Below, piece by piece: positions 16,243-24,008 of a stretch of 64,000 nt of DNA (position 1 is its first letter; each line of letters starts with the position of its first letter). Under the pieces are notes generated by a model. That model was not told the origin of the DNA, made no database searches, and saw only the letters and a list, made by a program, of their open reading frames with translations. The translations under genes were made by a program, and so were the position numbers. Source of the DNA: Candidatus Bathyarchaeota archaeon (GTDB taxonomy: Archaea > Thermoproteota > Bathyarchaeia > Bathyarchaeales > Bathycorpusculaceae). The stretch covers positions 186,001-250,000 of the forward strand of contig JAOZHY010000048.1 of NCBI GenBank assembly GCA_026014595.1. Direction: 5' to 3'.

Positions 16243-17036
16243 TTATCATAAGTAACCGAAATCGGGATAGAAATCGACTGCTGTGTGGCAATTTTCGCAA
16301 TTGGCTTCTCAAACGGTTCGATGAAAATCTCCTCCTCCAAAGGGCGAATCTCCAAAGTTGCGTATCCGTAAGAAATCAGGAAACTCGCCATGAAAGCACG
16401 GTGCACCGTTTCCTCATAAGTGTCAGCGCCTACGAAATCCCAGTAGCGCATCTTGCCGTCAGTCCCCTTCTCCTTAACCTTCTCCTTCAGCTCACGCCAG
16501 AAAATCTCGAGCTCGTCAGAAAAAACCTTGTCGCCCAAGATTCGCTGCCGCACCAACTCATCCCAACTCGCAGTTCCCATTGCAACCTCAGGAACCGCAA
16601 CTTCAGGCCATCTCTCCTTCAGCGGCAACAGCCTCTCCCAGTATTGCAGAGCCTCGGAAAGACTGAACAGGCTGATTTGCTCCAGTTCAACCAGTGGATG
16701 CCAAGCTCTGAGGAACACGCTTACTATCTCATCCTTAGTTGCCTGAGCGATTTTTTCTTCGAGAAGAAATGGGTCTGTGTAAAGCGTTGTTGAGCGCTGC
16801 TTAACCCATTCGCTTTGAAGCTTAATCGCAGAAGCCAAGTGGCTGATCGCTTCGGCGTCAAGGTTAAGCTCTTCAGGCTTTTCCCACTGGGGAAAATACT
16901 CCTTCACCACTTTGATGATGTCGTCAACGTTCAGCAGGAATGGGTCAACCGTGTGATTCTCGATGGCAATGCACATCTCGATAATGCGCTGCAGCTTCTC
17001 CGTTCCAAGTTTCTTCTGGGCTTTTTTGGATTCCAC
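16209..17036 (-). CDS. Kleisin (ScpA/Nse4-like) subunit of an SMC complex
   Basis: A 275-residue protein whose N-terminal part resembles ScpA-type kleisins: HTVDPFLLNVDDIIKVVKEYF, then LDAEAISHLASAIKLQSEWVKQRS, the amphipathic helix pair that contacts the SMC neck. The middle is helical with an acidic linker, and the C-terminus ends in a short basic segment (YDKWQKWKRGELD). It starts immediately at the end of the SMC gene (the terminal base is shared) and overlaps the KITE gene. It would bridge the SMC heads and carry the KITE subunit. Sequence similarity is weak; order of genes is strong support. Confidence 0.68.
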   Translation of the reverse strand: MESKKAQKKLGTEKLQRIIEMCIAIENHTVDPFLLNVDDIIKVVKEYFPQWEKPEELNLDAEAISHLASAIKLQSEWVKQRSTTLYTDPFLLEEKIAQATKDEIVSVFLRAWHPLVELEQISLFSLSEALQYWERLLPLKERWPEVAVPEVAMGTASWDELVRQRILGDKVFSDELEIFWRELKEKVKEKGTDGKMRYWDFVGADTYEETVHRAFMASFLISYGYATLEIRPLEEEIFIEPFEKPIAKIATQQSISIPISVTYDKWQKWKRGELD

Positions 17037-18958
17037 TATTTAACCTCTCGCACTACGGATTTGCCTTCGATGTTCTGCACCGTGATGATGTTCGCGTTCT
17101 CTTGCGCGAAAGTGATTTGGCTCGGCGTAATCACGATGTACTGTGCAGTCGCATCTTTAATCAATGAAACCAGCATGCGTGCAATCATTTCCCTGTTCTT
17201 AGGATCCATATGAATGTCGTATTCATCCACGGCACGGAAAGGCGAACGCACATGCTGCTGCAAGGCAAGCAGGAAGCTCATGGTTGCCGTGGTTCTCTCG
17301 CCGCCACTCTGTGTGTAAGCGTCCAAAGGCACCGGTTTCCCGCCTTTGAAGCCCACGAGAATCTCTAAACCAGCGGTTTCAATGTCATGCCCATTAGCCA
17401 ACCGCACTTCACCAATCGCCTGCGTTTTACTCATAATCTTCTGGTATTCCAAGTTCACTCGGTCCAGCAGGTTCTGCATCACTGTGCGCCAAGCCTGCAT
17501 CCGCGTTTTAACTTCTTCAAGCGCTTTCTGCCGGTTCTCAGCGACAACTTGAGCTTTTTCCTTAAGCTCCAAGTAAAGTTTTGAGTAAGACTCGTACATG
17601 CGCTCGATGTCTTCTGACACATCTGCGAGCGCAGCTAAATGTCCATCTGTCACGCGAATCTCATCAAGAACTTCGCCGACGCTTTTCACCACGGCGATTC
17701 TTGCGCCAGACTGTTCCGCCTTAGCCATCGCGGAGTCCAAGCTTACTTTCGCGTCCTCAAGTTGAGCATCAATTCTTTCCAAGTCCTCAGCGGCGCTTTC
17801 TCTACGGTATTTCAGCAAGGCAAGTTGGACGCGGTTTTCCAAGATTTGGTTCGCCATCTTGTCTGCCGCTTCCTCAAGGCTTAGCATTTTGGCTTGGTTT
17901 TCCTTCACTTTTTCAAATGCCGCCGCAAGATATTGACGTGCACTCTGCGAAAGCGCTTTCAAGTTTTCGGTTCTGAGCAGTTTAAACCGGCTTGCATCCT
18001 TCTGGATTGCAGATTCCAAGACTGATGCTTCTTCCAGCAGCTGCTCATAAAGGTTTAAGGTTGACTGGTTTTCGGCGATTCCACGCTCAAGACCAAGGCG
18101 TTCATTAAACACCGTTTTCATCTCGCCTTTCAGCGTTTCCTGCTGGCTCTGCACGTTCCTGAGCTGATCAGTTACCGCCTTTGTCTCTTCTTCGATTCGG
18201 TTCAGGCTCTCTTGTTCCCGGTTCCTGTCGGCTTGAAGCTCCTTAAAGATGCTTTCGCGCCGTTCCACTTCCGCCCAAGCGAGTTCACGCTCCAGAAAAC
18301 GCCGTTTCGTCTGCAACTGCTTCTTCTCTTGGTACTTGTCGTATTGTTCGCGCCAGTAGTTGAGCGTCTGCTCCGCAGATTCCAACAGTTTGCCAACCGA
18401 TTCCGACTGGCTAAGAATGCGTGTAAGCTTGTGCTGGGCTTGAAGAACGTTCTCTCGGAAAGGTTCCAAACCCACAGCCGCCTCAACCATGCGCAGTTTC
18501 TCCACGTTGGAGAGTACGGTGAACTGTTCCACCATGTTCTGGTGCATGATGATAAGCATGTTGTCCGGGTCAACGCCGAACCTACCAAGAAGCCGTTCAA
18601 CGTCCTGTTTAGTGGCGGCACGGTTCTCCAATTCAAACCAGTATTTGCCGTCTTTGCGCAAAACGCGTGTAAGGAAGATCTGATCCTTGCTGTAACGCGG
18701 AACAGGGCGTTTTCCGCCACGTTTACTGTTGTCCAGTATGAGTGTTACGCGGGCTTGGTCTTTTCCCCAACGGATCAGGTCGCTGAGTTTTCTGGAGCGT
18801 TCCGTGTATGATTGTCCTAAGCCAACTGAGATGGCTAAGAGTAGCGAGGACTTTCCTGCGCCGTTTGGTCCACCGATGACGTTTACGCCTGGTCGAAACG
18901 GTACTCTGGCGTATTCGTAGCTCATGAAGTTCTCAAGTATAACTTCTTGAATCAGCAT
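17036..18958 (-). CDS. Compact SMC ATPase, Smc5/Smc6-like
   Basis: A 640-residue SMC-type ATPase. Walker A is GGPNGAGKSS (~29-38) after ILENFMSYEYARVPFRPGVNVI, and the segment SYTERSRKLSDLIRWGKDQA resembles Smc6. The ABC signature SGGERTTATMSF (~551) is followed by the Walker B block SPFRAVDEYDIHMDPKNRE, which matches Smc5/Smc6 (PFR.VDE...MDP.NR) and not the usual SMC DEVDAALD. Coiled coil fills ~165-490, much shorter than the ~1,150-residue norm; no hinge domain or zinc hook is evident. First gene of an SMC-kleisin-KITE operon. The ATG at 18958 matches the start of the head domain; a longer frame to 19039 exists. Confidence 0.85.
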   Translation of the reverse strand: MLIQEVILENFMSYEYARVPFRPGVNVIGGPNGAGKSSLLLAISVGLGQSYTERSRKLSDLIRWGKDQARVTLILDNSKRGGKRPVPRYSKDQIFLTRVLRKDGKYWFELENRAATKQDVERLLGRFGVDPDNMLIIMHQNMVEQFTVLSNVEKLRMVEAAVGLEPFRENVLQAQHKLTRILSQSESVGKLLESAEQTLNYWREQYDKYQEKKQLQTKRRFLERELAWAEVERRESIFKELQADRNREQESLNRIEEETKAVTDQLRNVQSQQETLKGEMKTVFNERLGLERGIAENQSTLNLYEQLLEEASVLESAIQKDASRFKLLRTENLKALSQSARQYLAAAFEKVKENQAKMLSLEEAADKMANQILENRVQLALLKYRRESAAEDLERIDAQLEDAKVSLDSAMAKAEQSGARIAVVKSVGEVLDEIRVTDGHLAALADVSEDIERMYESYSKLYLELKEKAQVVAENRQKALEEVKTRMQAWRTVMQNLLDRVNLEYQKIMSKTQAIGEVRLANGHDIETAGLEILVGFKGGKPVPLDAYTQSGGERTTATMSFLLALQQHVRSPFRAVDEYDIHMDPKNREMIARMLVSLIKDATAQYIVITPSQITFAQENANIITVQNIEGKSVVREVK

Positions 18959-19161
18959 TGCAGGTGTTTTGCCTCTTGTGTCGCGTCCGTAATAGGTGAA
19001 AATCGTCTTATTTAACCGATTGGTAAAGTTTCCGCTCAAAGTAAGATGGAAAAATGCGGGTTGCCCACGTATGTTTCAACATCTTACTGCATAAAATAGA
19101 CAGGTGTTAAGGCAAAATTTCATAAGCATCGTCTTCGTTTTTAGAGGCTGAGGTTTATTGT

Positions 19162-19857
19162 ATGGTTGTTGCTGGAAAAATTTTCAGGCTCTCGGAGCAG
19201 ATGCCTATCGAAGACGTTGCATCGAAGCTTGACGGTTACCGCACCGAGGAGACTTACGAGGAAGGCGACTACAGGTTTCAGCTTGTGACGGAAGTGGTTG
19301 GGTTGCTGCCGAAAGAGAACACGCTCACAGGCGTTTACTCACACGACTACGTCATGCACGTGTTTCACAGGGGCAAGATTGCACCTTTGCCGCGGACAGT
19401 GGAGGCGCTTTTTAGCTTCGCGCAGGTGGAAGGCAACGTGTTTTTGACAGTGGTGGAGAAGAAACGTGTGGCGAATTTTATCGCGAACCAGCTTAGCGAA
19501 CTGCTTTTCGAGAAGGTTGGCGGTGTCGTGGAAGCCAAGATTCCTCCTGAGACCCTGAGGGCTTTTCATTTGAAGAATCCTGAGGACACGAAGATAACGT
19601 TTTTCGACAACGTGGATATTCCGAACGTGAACAAGCTTTCGCTTTACGGTCCAGACTTGGTTAATGCGCAGTTGTTTGAGGATTACACGAAGCATGGGGA
19701 CTTGTGGTACGTGGTTGCCCGGTCGAAGGAGACCGGTTACGTCGTCGGGGTTACAAGAGACGCTTCAGTGACCATATTCAATCTTGCAGACAAGAATAAG
19801 TACGTTGAGTACGTGACCAAGGAAATTATGCCATTAATTTTGGAAGTTACCCAATAA
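19162..19857 (+). CDS. Conserved archaeal protein of unknown function
   Basis: A 231-residue soluble alpha/beta protein that I do not recognise. Features include MPIEDVASKLDGYRTEETYEEGDYRFQLVTEVVGLLPKENTLTGVYSHDYVMHVFHRGKI, which looks like an antiparallel beta domain, and a C-terminal domain with KHGDLWYVVARSKETGYVVGVTRDASVTIFN. No membrane segments or metal motifs. It is divergent from the SMC operon with a ~200-base spacer, so the two may share control. GAGG lies ~10 bases before the ATG. Confidence 0.7.
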   Translation: MVVAGKIFRLSEQMPIEDVASKLDGYRTEETYEEGDYRFQLVTEVVGLLPKENTLTGVYSHDYVMHVFHRGKIAPLPRTVEALFSFAQVEGNVFLTVVEKKRVANFIANQLSELLFEKVGGVVEAKIPPETLRAFHLKNPEDTKITFFDNVDIPNVNKLSLYGPDLVNAQLFEDYTKHGDLWYVVARSKETGYVVGVTRDASVTIFNLADKNKYVEYVTKEIMPLILEVTQ

Positions 19858-19866
19858 TTTTTCATG

Positions 19867-20520
19867 TTACTTCCGCTTCCTGAATATTTTAGCGCCTTCA
19901 AACTCGGTGACATATTCGAAGCCTGCTTCCAGCAGTTTACAAGCTTCTTCCAGCGTTGAAGCAACTTTAACATGAAATGCATCGTTGCCTCCGCTGTGGT
20001 AAAGTGCAGCTTCAAGGTTGACGTAGGTCATGGTTGACTTAATCACGCGGTGCCCAAGAACGCGCTGAACGTGCAGAATGTCACGGGTCTTATGGTATTC
20101 AACGGTGCCTTTAAGGTGTCTAAGCGAGTGGAACGAAACCTTCAGTAGTCGTGGATTGTAAGTTTGAACGCTGCTCTTTTCCGCATGATTTGCAGGTTTG
20201 CCCTCATCGTGTTTAAGTTACCCGTGAAGAGTTTGCTTGATTTTTTAGGCAGTCTCTCCATCATCGAAGCCAACTGGTTTGAAATCGGCAGAATTCTTGG
20301 TTTGCTGTTTTTTCCGCTGTTATTCTCACGGTTCGCCGTTGAAAGTCCATGTCAGCCCATTCCAAATTGATGGCTTCTCAGCAGCGGCAACCTGTCTCCA
20401 ACAGCAGTCTTAGGAACGTGGCAAGTTTCTTTCCTGAAGCGGCGATTAACGCTTCCAAATCTTCGACGGTTTTAGCTGGAATAAAAGGGTCTTCTTATAC
20501 TGTTAAAGTTGAACCAGACA
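19867..20520 (-). pseudogene. Decayed archaeal tyrosine recombinase (integrase)
   Basis: Read leftward, pieces in different frames reconstruct the catalytic domain of an archaeal integrase. EDPFIPAKTVEDLEALIAASGKKLATFLRLLLETG begins near 20505, then a TGA where the catalytic Arg region (TG.R.GEA) should be, then EAINLEWADMDF. After further frame changes come MRKRAAFKLT, YNPRLLKVSFHSLRHLKGT (the HxxR motif), RVLGHR and the tyrosine region TMTYVNLEAALYH, ending KIFRKRK at 19869. The core-binding N-terminus is missing. At least one in-frame stop and two frameshifts make it inactive. It marks an old integration event unrelated to the intact enzyme at 24009. Confidence 0.85.
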
Positions 20521-20585
20521 ACATAGTAAAATTTAGTTGTATTCATTATTTATGTGATGGATAAAAGAAAAAGGGGAGATAGCTG

Positions 20586-21758
20586 TCAAGGCGCAGTTGC
20601 CGTGACGGTGTAGGTTTGGAATCCTTCACCCATCAGCCTAATCGTATAGTCGTTGTCAACTATCGGGGTTATGGTAAACAGTGGATTTTGGTCTTGTCTC
20701 CAGCCAGTATAAAGTGCAATGACGCCATTGAAATTCAACGTAACACTTTCACCAGGATTTATGATTACTGATGAAAATGGTTTGCCAAATTCAGGCGGCT
20801 TCCAGAAAGTTCCGTATAGCGGAACCAACGATGTCCCGTTCACTTTGAAAGGAATCGTCTCAGGGTGGATTCTCACTCTATGCTCTTTATGCCAGCCGTG
20901 TCCGAATGTCTTGACATCCCATGTCTGTGTTGTGTTAAACTCGCCACGCAACGTAAGTCCAAAGATTCTGAATGCTACTTCACCCTCATTCTTTATTTCC
21001 ACTGAAAGCCCTGTGGTGTTACCGTTAACCGTGAGCGTAGCTGAAACAATCGTCAAGTTCTTTGAAAAGTCTTCTTTAACACGTATAAGCTGTACTCTGT
21101 TATTTTCGCCAATCGCTATAATAGTCCCTACTTTAACATGCGCCGAAGTAAGGTTCTCGACAATAATCGCGTTCGCGCTAGGAACAAGCACATAATAGTA
21201 AACTGTTGTATCGTTCTCGTCTGATGCCTGTATCTGAACCAGCGTCGGGTTAAAGTCTATCAGCACACCAGAAAGCGTCTTGTTAACCGCGCCATTCACA
21301 ACTTTAACAACAAACGTATCAGATAACGAGGTCACGTTGTACGTCTGCTCATTGACAACCGCGGTCACATTGGCTATCGAAAATTGAACTTTATCCACCG
21401 TTGAATTGAGTGGTATTGTGATGGTGGCAAGTGTCTGAGTCATATTAATCAGCGAGAACAAGTTCACAGTACCTTCAGCGCCAACTGGAAGCCATTCAGC
21501 AGTACCATTCGGATAAATCACATGAAGCAGGACATCAGTGTACGTCAAATTGAGCTGTGTAGTTCCCGCTGGCACTGTCGGCGGATCAGTCAACAAAACA
21601 GCAAAAGTAGCTTCTTCAACTGTTGGAACTGCAGGAGTTGTTGGAACTGTTGGTGCAGCAGGAGTGTTAGTCAAGTTTGCAAACAAAGACATTCCGATGA
21701 TGACAATCGCAGCGATGACTGCAGCCAAACCGTACTTAAAAGGCCATCTTCGATACAT
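20586..21758 (-). CDS. Membrane-anchored DUF4382 surface protein
   Basis: A 390-residue protein with one N-terminal membrane anchor (~9-28, YGLAAVIAAIVIIGMSLFA), a Pro/Thr/Val linker, and a DUF4382 domain (~50-185: LLTDPPTVPAGTTQLNLTYTDVLLHV, EWLPVGAEGTVNLFSLINMTQTLA, DKVQFSIANVTAVVN). The second half is beta-rich and contains a His-rich patch (TFGHGWHKEHRVRIH). Many N-x-S/T sequons suit an archaeal surface glycoprotein. The neighbouring membrane HTH protein (21889) is read in the same direction just upstream and may regulate it. Function unknown. Confidence 0.78.
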   Translation of the reverse strand: MYRRWPFKYGLAAVIAAIVIIGMSLFANLTNTPAAPTVPTTPAVPTVEEATFAVLLTDPPTVPAGTTQLNLTYTDVLLHVIYPNGTAEWLPVGAEGTVNLFSLINMTQTLATITIPLNSTVDKVQFSIANVTAVVNEQTYNVTSLSDTFVVKVVNGAVNKTLSGVLIDFNPTLVQIQASDENDTTVYYYVLVPSANAIIVENLTSAHVKVGTIIAIGENNRVQLIRVKEDFSKNLTIVSATLTVNGNTTGLSVEIKNEGEVAFRIFGLTLRGEFNTTQTWDVKTFGHGWHKEHRVRIHPETIPFKVNGTSLVPLYGTFWKPPEFGKPFSSVIINPGESVTLNFNGVIALYTGWRQDQNPLFTITPIVDNDYTIRLMGEGFQTYTVTATAP

Positions 21759-21888
21759 TTTTTTTTTCCTTCCTCAGTAAAATGGAAAAGTAAAGTGCCA
21801 TTAAAACCTACACATTTTAAATTTAGTTAAAAGCAGTTGAAAGAGCATTAAAAAGCCTTTAATCATAAAAGCAGGCGAAAACAGCCAA

Positions 21889-22308
21889 TCACACGACTAG
21901 TTTACGCCAAAGCCTAATAGTCTCAAACCAGAACACAGCCAGCATTGCAAAGCTTATGCCAAGCAAATATGGAATGAAACCCGCATCGCTCCAAATTTCC
22001 ACCGAAAAGAAAACTACAAGAATAGTAAAAAGTAAAGAAAAGAAGAATAACTGCGGCACCACAGCTGGCCCTATTTTCGAGTAGCCCTCAAGAATCTTAT
22101 CTGAAGCATCTTTCACCGCAGAATACTTTCCATACTCATCCTGCTTGGCAAACCCCATTTCTAAAAGCTTCCCCAAATGATAAGATGCGAGCGAAGCTGA
22201 AGAAAGATTGAGCCCACGCTGAATATCTCTAAGCTCAGATGGCCCATGCTTAAGCAAGTACAAGTAAACCTTCAGCGTATTGCCTCTGATTTCCTGATTT
22301 TCCGACAT
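21889..22308 (-). CDS. Winged-helix protein with two C-terminal membrane helices
   Basis: A 139-residue protein: residues ~8-70 are a winged helix (TLKVYLYLLKHGPSELRDIQRGLNLSSASLASYHLGKLLEMGFAKQDEYGKYSAV), then two membrane helices (~83-104 and ~110-130) and a basic end. The protein at 61306 has the same layout and recognisable sequence similarity (FQTYVYLVRVGKPVGPREVMRGANLSSPSAAYRSLQKLIDLGLVIKDAYGNYVV). A DNA-binding domain held at the membrane suggests one-step sensing of membrane or surface state. It sits just upstream of a surface-protein gene, as does the second copy. Confidence 0.78.
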   Translation of the reverse strand: MSENQEIRGNTLKVYLYLLKHGPSELRDIQRGLNLSSASLASYHLGKLLEMGFAKQDEYGKYSAVKDASDKILEGYSKIGPAVVPQLFFFSLLFTILVVFFSVEIWSDAGFIPYLLGISFAMLAVFWFETIRLWRKLVV

Positions 22309-22444
22309 ACAACAGAATAAAATGAAAAATCATACTACTTAACCTTGCGATAGAAACAGGAAAACATGACACGACCATTCTTGGATTTTAGGGGTTACTT
22401 AGAAAAAATACTTGTGGCAACTTCACCCATTAAATACTCACACG

Positions 22445-22789
22445 TTACACTATTAATTTCTTGGCAATTTCAACGGCCTTGCAGTTCTTCACGGCTTCGC
22501 ACTGGCAAACTCTCTTAACGTGGCTGTCATCGTCCAGGCTCTTTAGAACGGCTACCGGATGGCCTCTCTGCGTCAATATCAAAACATCTATTTCCCAGAA
22601 AGCGCATGTAGCCAAAGCTCCAGAAGAGACAGAGTTTCCTATTTTGATTTGGACTTCTCCAATCTTGTTTTCAAAAAGCGGATACTCCTCAACCTTTCCC
22701 TTTCTGTCCTTAACTATGAGGCAGCCTTTGCCTCTGCCCAAGAAAGAGCCGGCGTCGTCCAAGAATATCTTGGCTATTTTAGACCCCAT
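22445..22789 (-). CDS. Isolated Cas1 N-terminal domain
   Basis: A 114-residue protein that matches only the N-terminal beta domain of the CRISPR integrase Cas1: KIFLDDAGSFLGRGKGCLIVKDRKGKVEEYPLF, GNSVSSGALATCAFWEIDVLILTQRGHPVAVLKS and the linker HVKRVCQCEAVKNCKAVEIAKKLI. Full Cas1 has ~320 residues, and the catalytic Glu/His/Glu lie in the missing C-terminal helical domain. No continuation was found in any frame after the TAA, and no other cas gene or repeat array is near. The frame is intact with GAGAGG upstream, so it is either a retained half-protein or a recent remnant. Confidence 0.72.
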   Translation of the reverse strand: MGSKIAKIFLDDAGSFLGRGKGCLIVKDRKGKVEEYPLFENKIGEVQIKIGNSVSSGALATCAFWEIDVLILTQRGHPVAVLKSLDDDSHVKRVCQCEAVKNCKAVEIAKKLIV

Positions 22790-22962
22790 TTCTCAAACCT
22801 CTCTACTAGTTTTTGGTCGGGCGGGGAAGGGCAAAGGAGTATAAAAAGGTCAGCCTTAGCCATCGCAGAACCTAACCCTTCATCCGAATTCTATTGTCTT
22901 GGCGCGCGAGACGCAGATTAGTCTTAAATTCTGAAAGCACTAAACTCTGAATGTGAACACAC

Positions 22963-23184
22963 TTGAGTCAGATTGTTCGATTCATTGAATGGGCAGAAGA
23001 AGAGCGGGTTAGGCGCGGCCTGATGTGTCATTTCTACATGGCGGAAAGCGATAAGCAGTATTACGGCAAGATCGACTACGCATATTTTAACTTGTATTCG
23101 GATTCAAGAAATTGGCTCGTAAAAGGCACGCCTAAACATGAATTAGCAGTGCCAGAAAAAGGCGATCACCAGTTCCTTGTCTGA
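22963..23184 (+). CDS. Small hypothetical protein
   Basis: A 73-residue frame starting at TTG (MSQIVRFIEWAEEERVRRGLMCHFYMAESDKQYYGKIDYAYFN...). The composition is protein-like, with an amphipathic first helix and then aromatic-rich strands. It ends six bases before the next frame, suggesting a two-gene unit. No family recognised, and no strong ribosome site is visible. Confidence 0.45.
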   Translation: MSQIVRFIEWAEEERVRRGLMCHFYMAESDKQYYGKIDYAYFNLYSDSRNWLVKGTPKHELAVPEKGDHQFLV

Positions 23185-23190
23185 ATTGTT

Positions 23191-23583
23191 TTGAAGTTAA
23201 CGAGAAATTCTATGAAGGCTTTAAAGAAACTTCACGAAGGAAAGAATGAGAGATTCGATTTGGGTATAATATTAAACAAGCGAAAGCTGAAAAATCAGTT
23301 TAACGTTATTGACGTTTCCATTTATCCGCCCAGCCCTCTTCCGCCGCCAGAAGAATGTCACTACTACGATTGGCCTAAGCAAAGAGTAAAAGTGTTATAT
23401 CCATTTAATAATTGTGATGTCGTCCGTGTTGAGATCGAACCTGAACCCTACCAGCCACCTTTATCAATAATCCCATACCCAACGATAATGGCTTTGCTCA
23501 CAAGAAAGGGAACGTATCGCAAAATAACAGCGCTAACCCAAAAGAAGCGGTGGAACAACGTTGAGGTTTTTGCCGTATTATGA
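23191..23583 (+). CDS. Hypothetical protein
   Basis: A 130-residue frame starting at TTG, basic at the N-terminus (MKLTRNSMKALKKLHEGKNERFDLGIILNKRKLKNQF), with a proline-rich centre (YPPSPLPPPEECHYYDWPKQRV) and a beta-rich end. It directly follows the 73-residue gene. No family recognised. Copy B of the dispersed repeat begins ~60 bases after its stop. Confidence 0.5.
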   Translation: MKLTRNSMKALKKLHEGKNERFDLGIILNKRKLKNQFNVIDVSIYPPSPLPPPEECHYYDWPKQRVKVLYPFNNCDVVRVEIEPEPYQPPLSIIPYPTIMALLTRKGTYRKITALTQKKRWNNVEVFAVL

Positions 23584-23642
23584 CAATGCAAGCCAATATG
23601 ACCACTGACAGCGTGGCGGATAGCTCCTCTCCCCCCTGTGCC

Positions 23643-23740
23643 GTTTTCAACATGGTTTGGCGTCTGAAAACGCGAATAGCGACCCCTACCCCCTCTATAG
23701 GTTCCTGCAACCAACCACTAATAGGCGCCAAATAGGCTGG
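23643..23740 (+). repeat. Dispersed intergenic repeat, copy B
   Basis: About 98 bases with the full order of the family: TTTTCAACATGGTTTGGCG, GCGAATAGCGACCCCTACC, CCTCTATAGGTTCCTGCAAC, CAACCACTAATAGGCGCCAA and ATAGGCTGG. The part GGTT-cctgcaacc-AACC can form a short hairpin. It lies between a hypothetical gene and tRNA-Gln, just outside the left border of the integrated element. Confidence 0.8.
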
Positions 23741-23906
23741 TTCAGTTTTAGCTGTTTTAATCTCTCTCATCTCTATCATTTCCGTTGCTGCAGATCGAGA
23801 GACAGGTTAAATCGCAGTCTATAATTTCTTATAAATGCCATGCTGCGCAGTGTGAGAATGCTTATTAGGAAAAGAATCGCCCATATGACCCCAGTGTCGT
23901 TGCTGG

Positions 23907-23979
23907 AGCCCGGTGGTGTAGCGGTCAAGCATAGGGGCCTCTGGAGCCCTCGACGAGAGTTCGAATCTCTCCCGGGCTA
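23907..23979 (+). tRNA. tRNA-Gln (CTG)
   Basis: A complete intron-free tRNA: acceptor AGCCCGG/CCGGGCT, D stem GTGT/GCAT, anticodon stem GGGGC/GCCCT with loop CTCTGGA (anticodon CTG), T arm GAGAG-TTCGAAT-CTCTC. The A1-U72 pair is typical of archaeal tRNA-Gln. No CCA is encoded. Its 3' end is the left attachment site of the adjacent integrase-bearing element. Confidence 0.95.
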
Positions 23980-24008
23980 CCTTACCCATATTGTAATTTA
24001 TACCGTTT

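Noticed and set aside
18212-18811. 199-codon plus-strand frame opposite the SMC gene
   Set aside because: Antisense to the conserved ATPase head and coiled coil; no ribosome site and no family resemblance.
22445-23740. CRISPR array near the Cas1 domain gene
   Set aside because: No regularly spaced repeats are present; the only repeat nearby is copy B of the dispersed family, single at this place.
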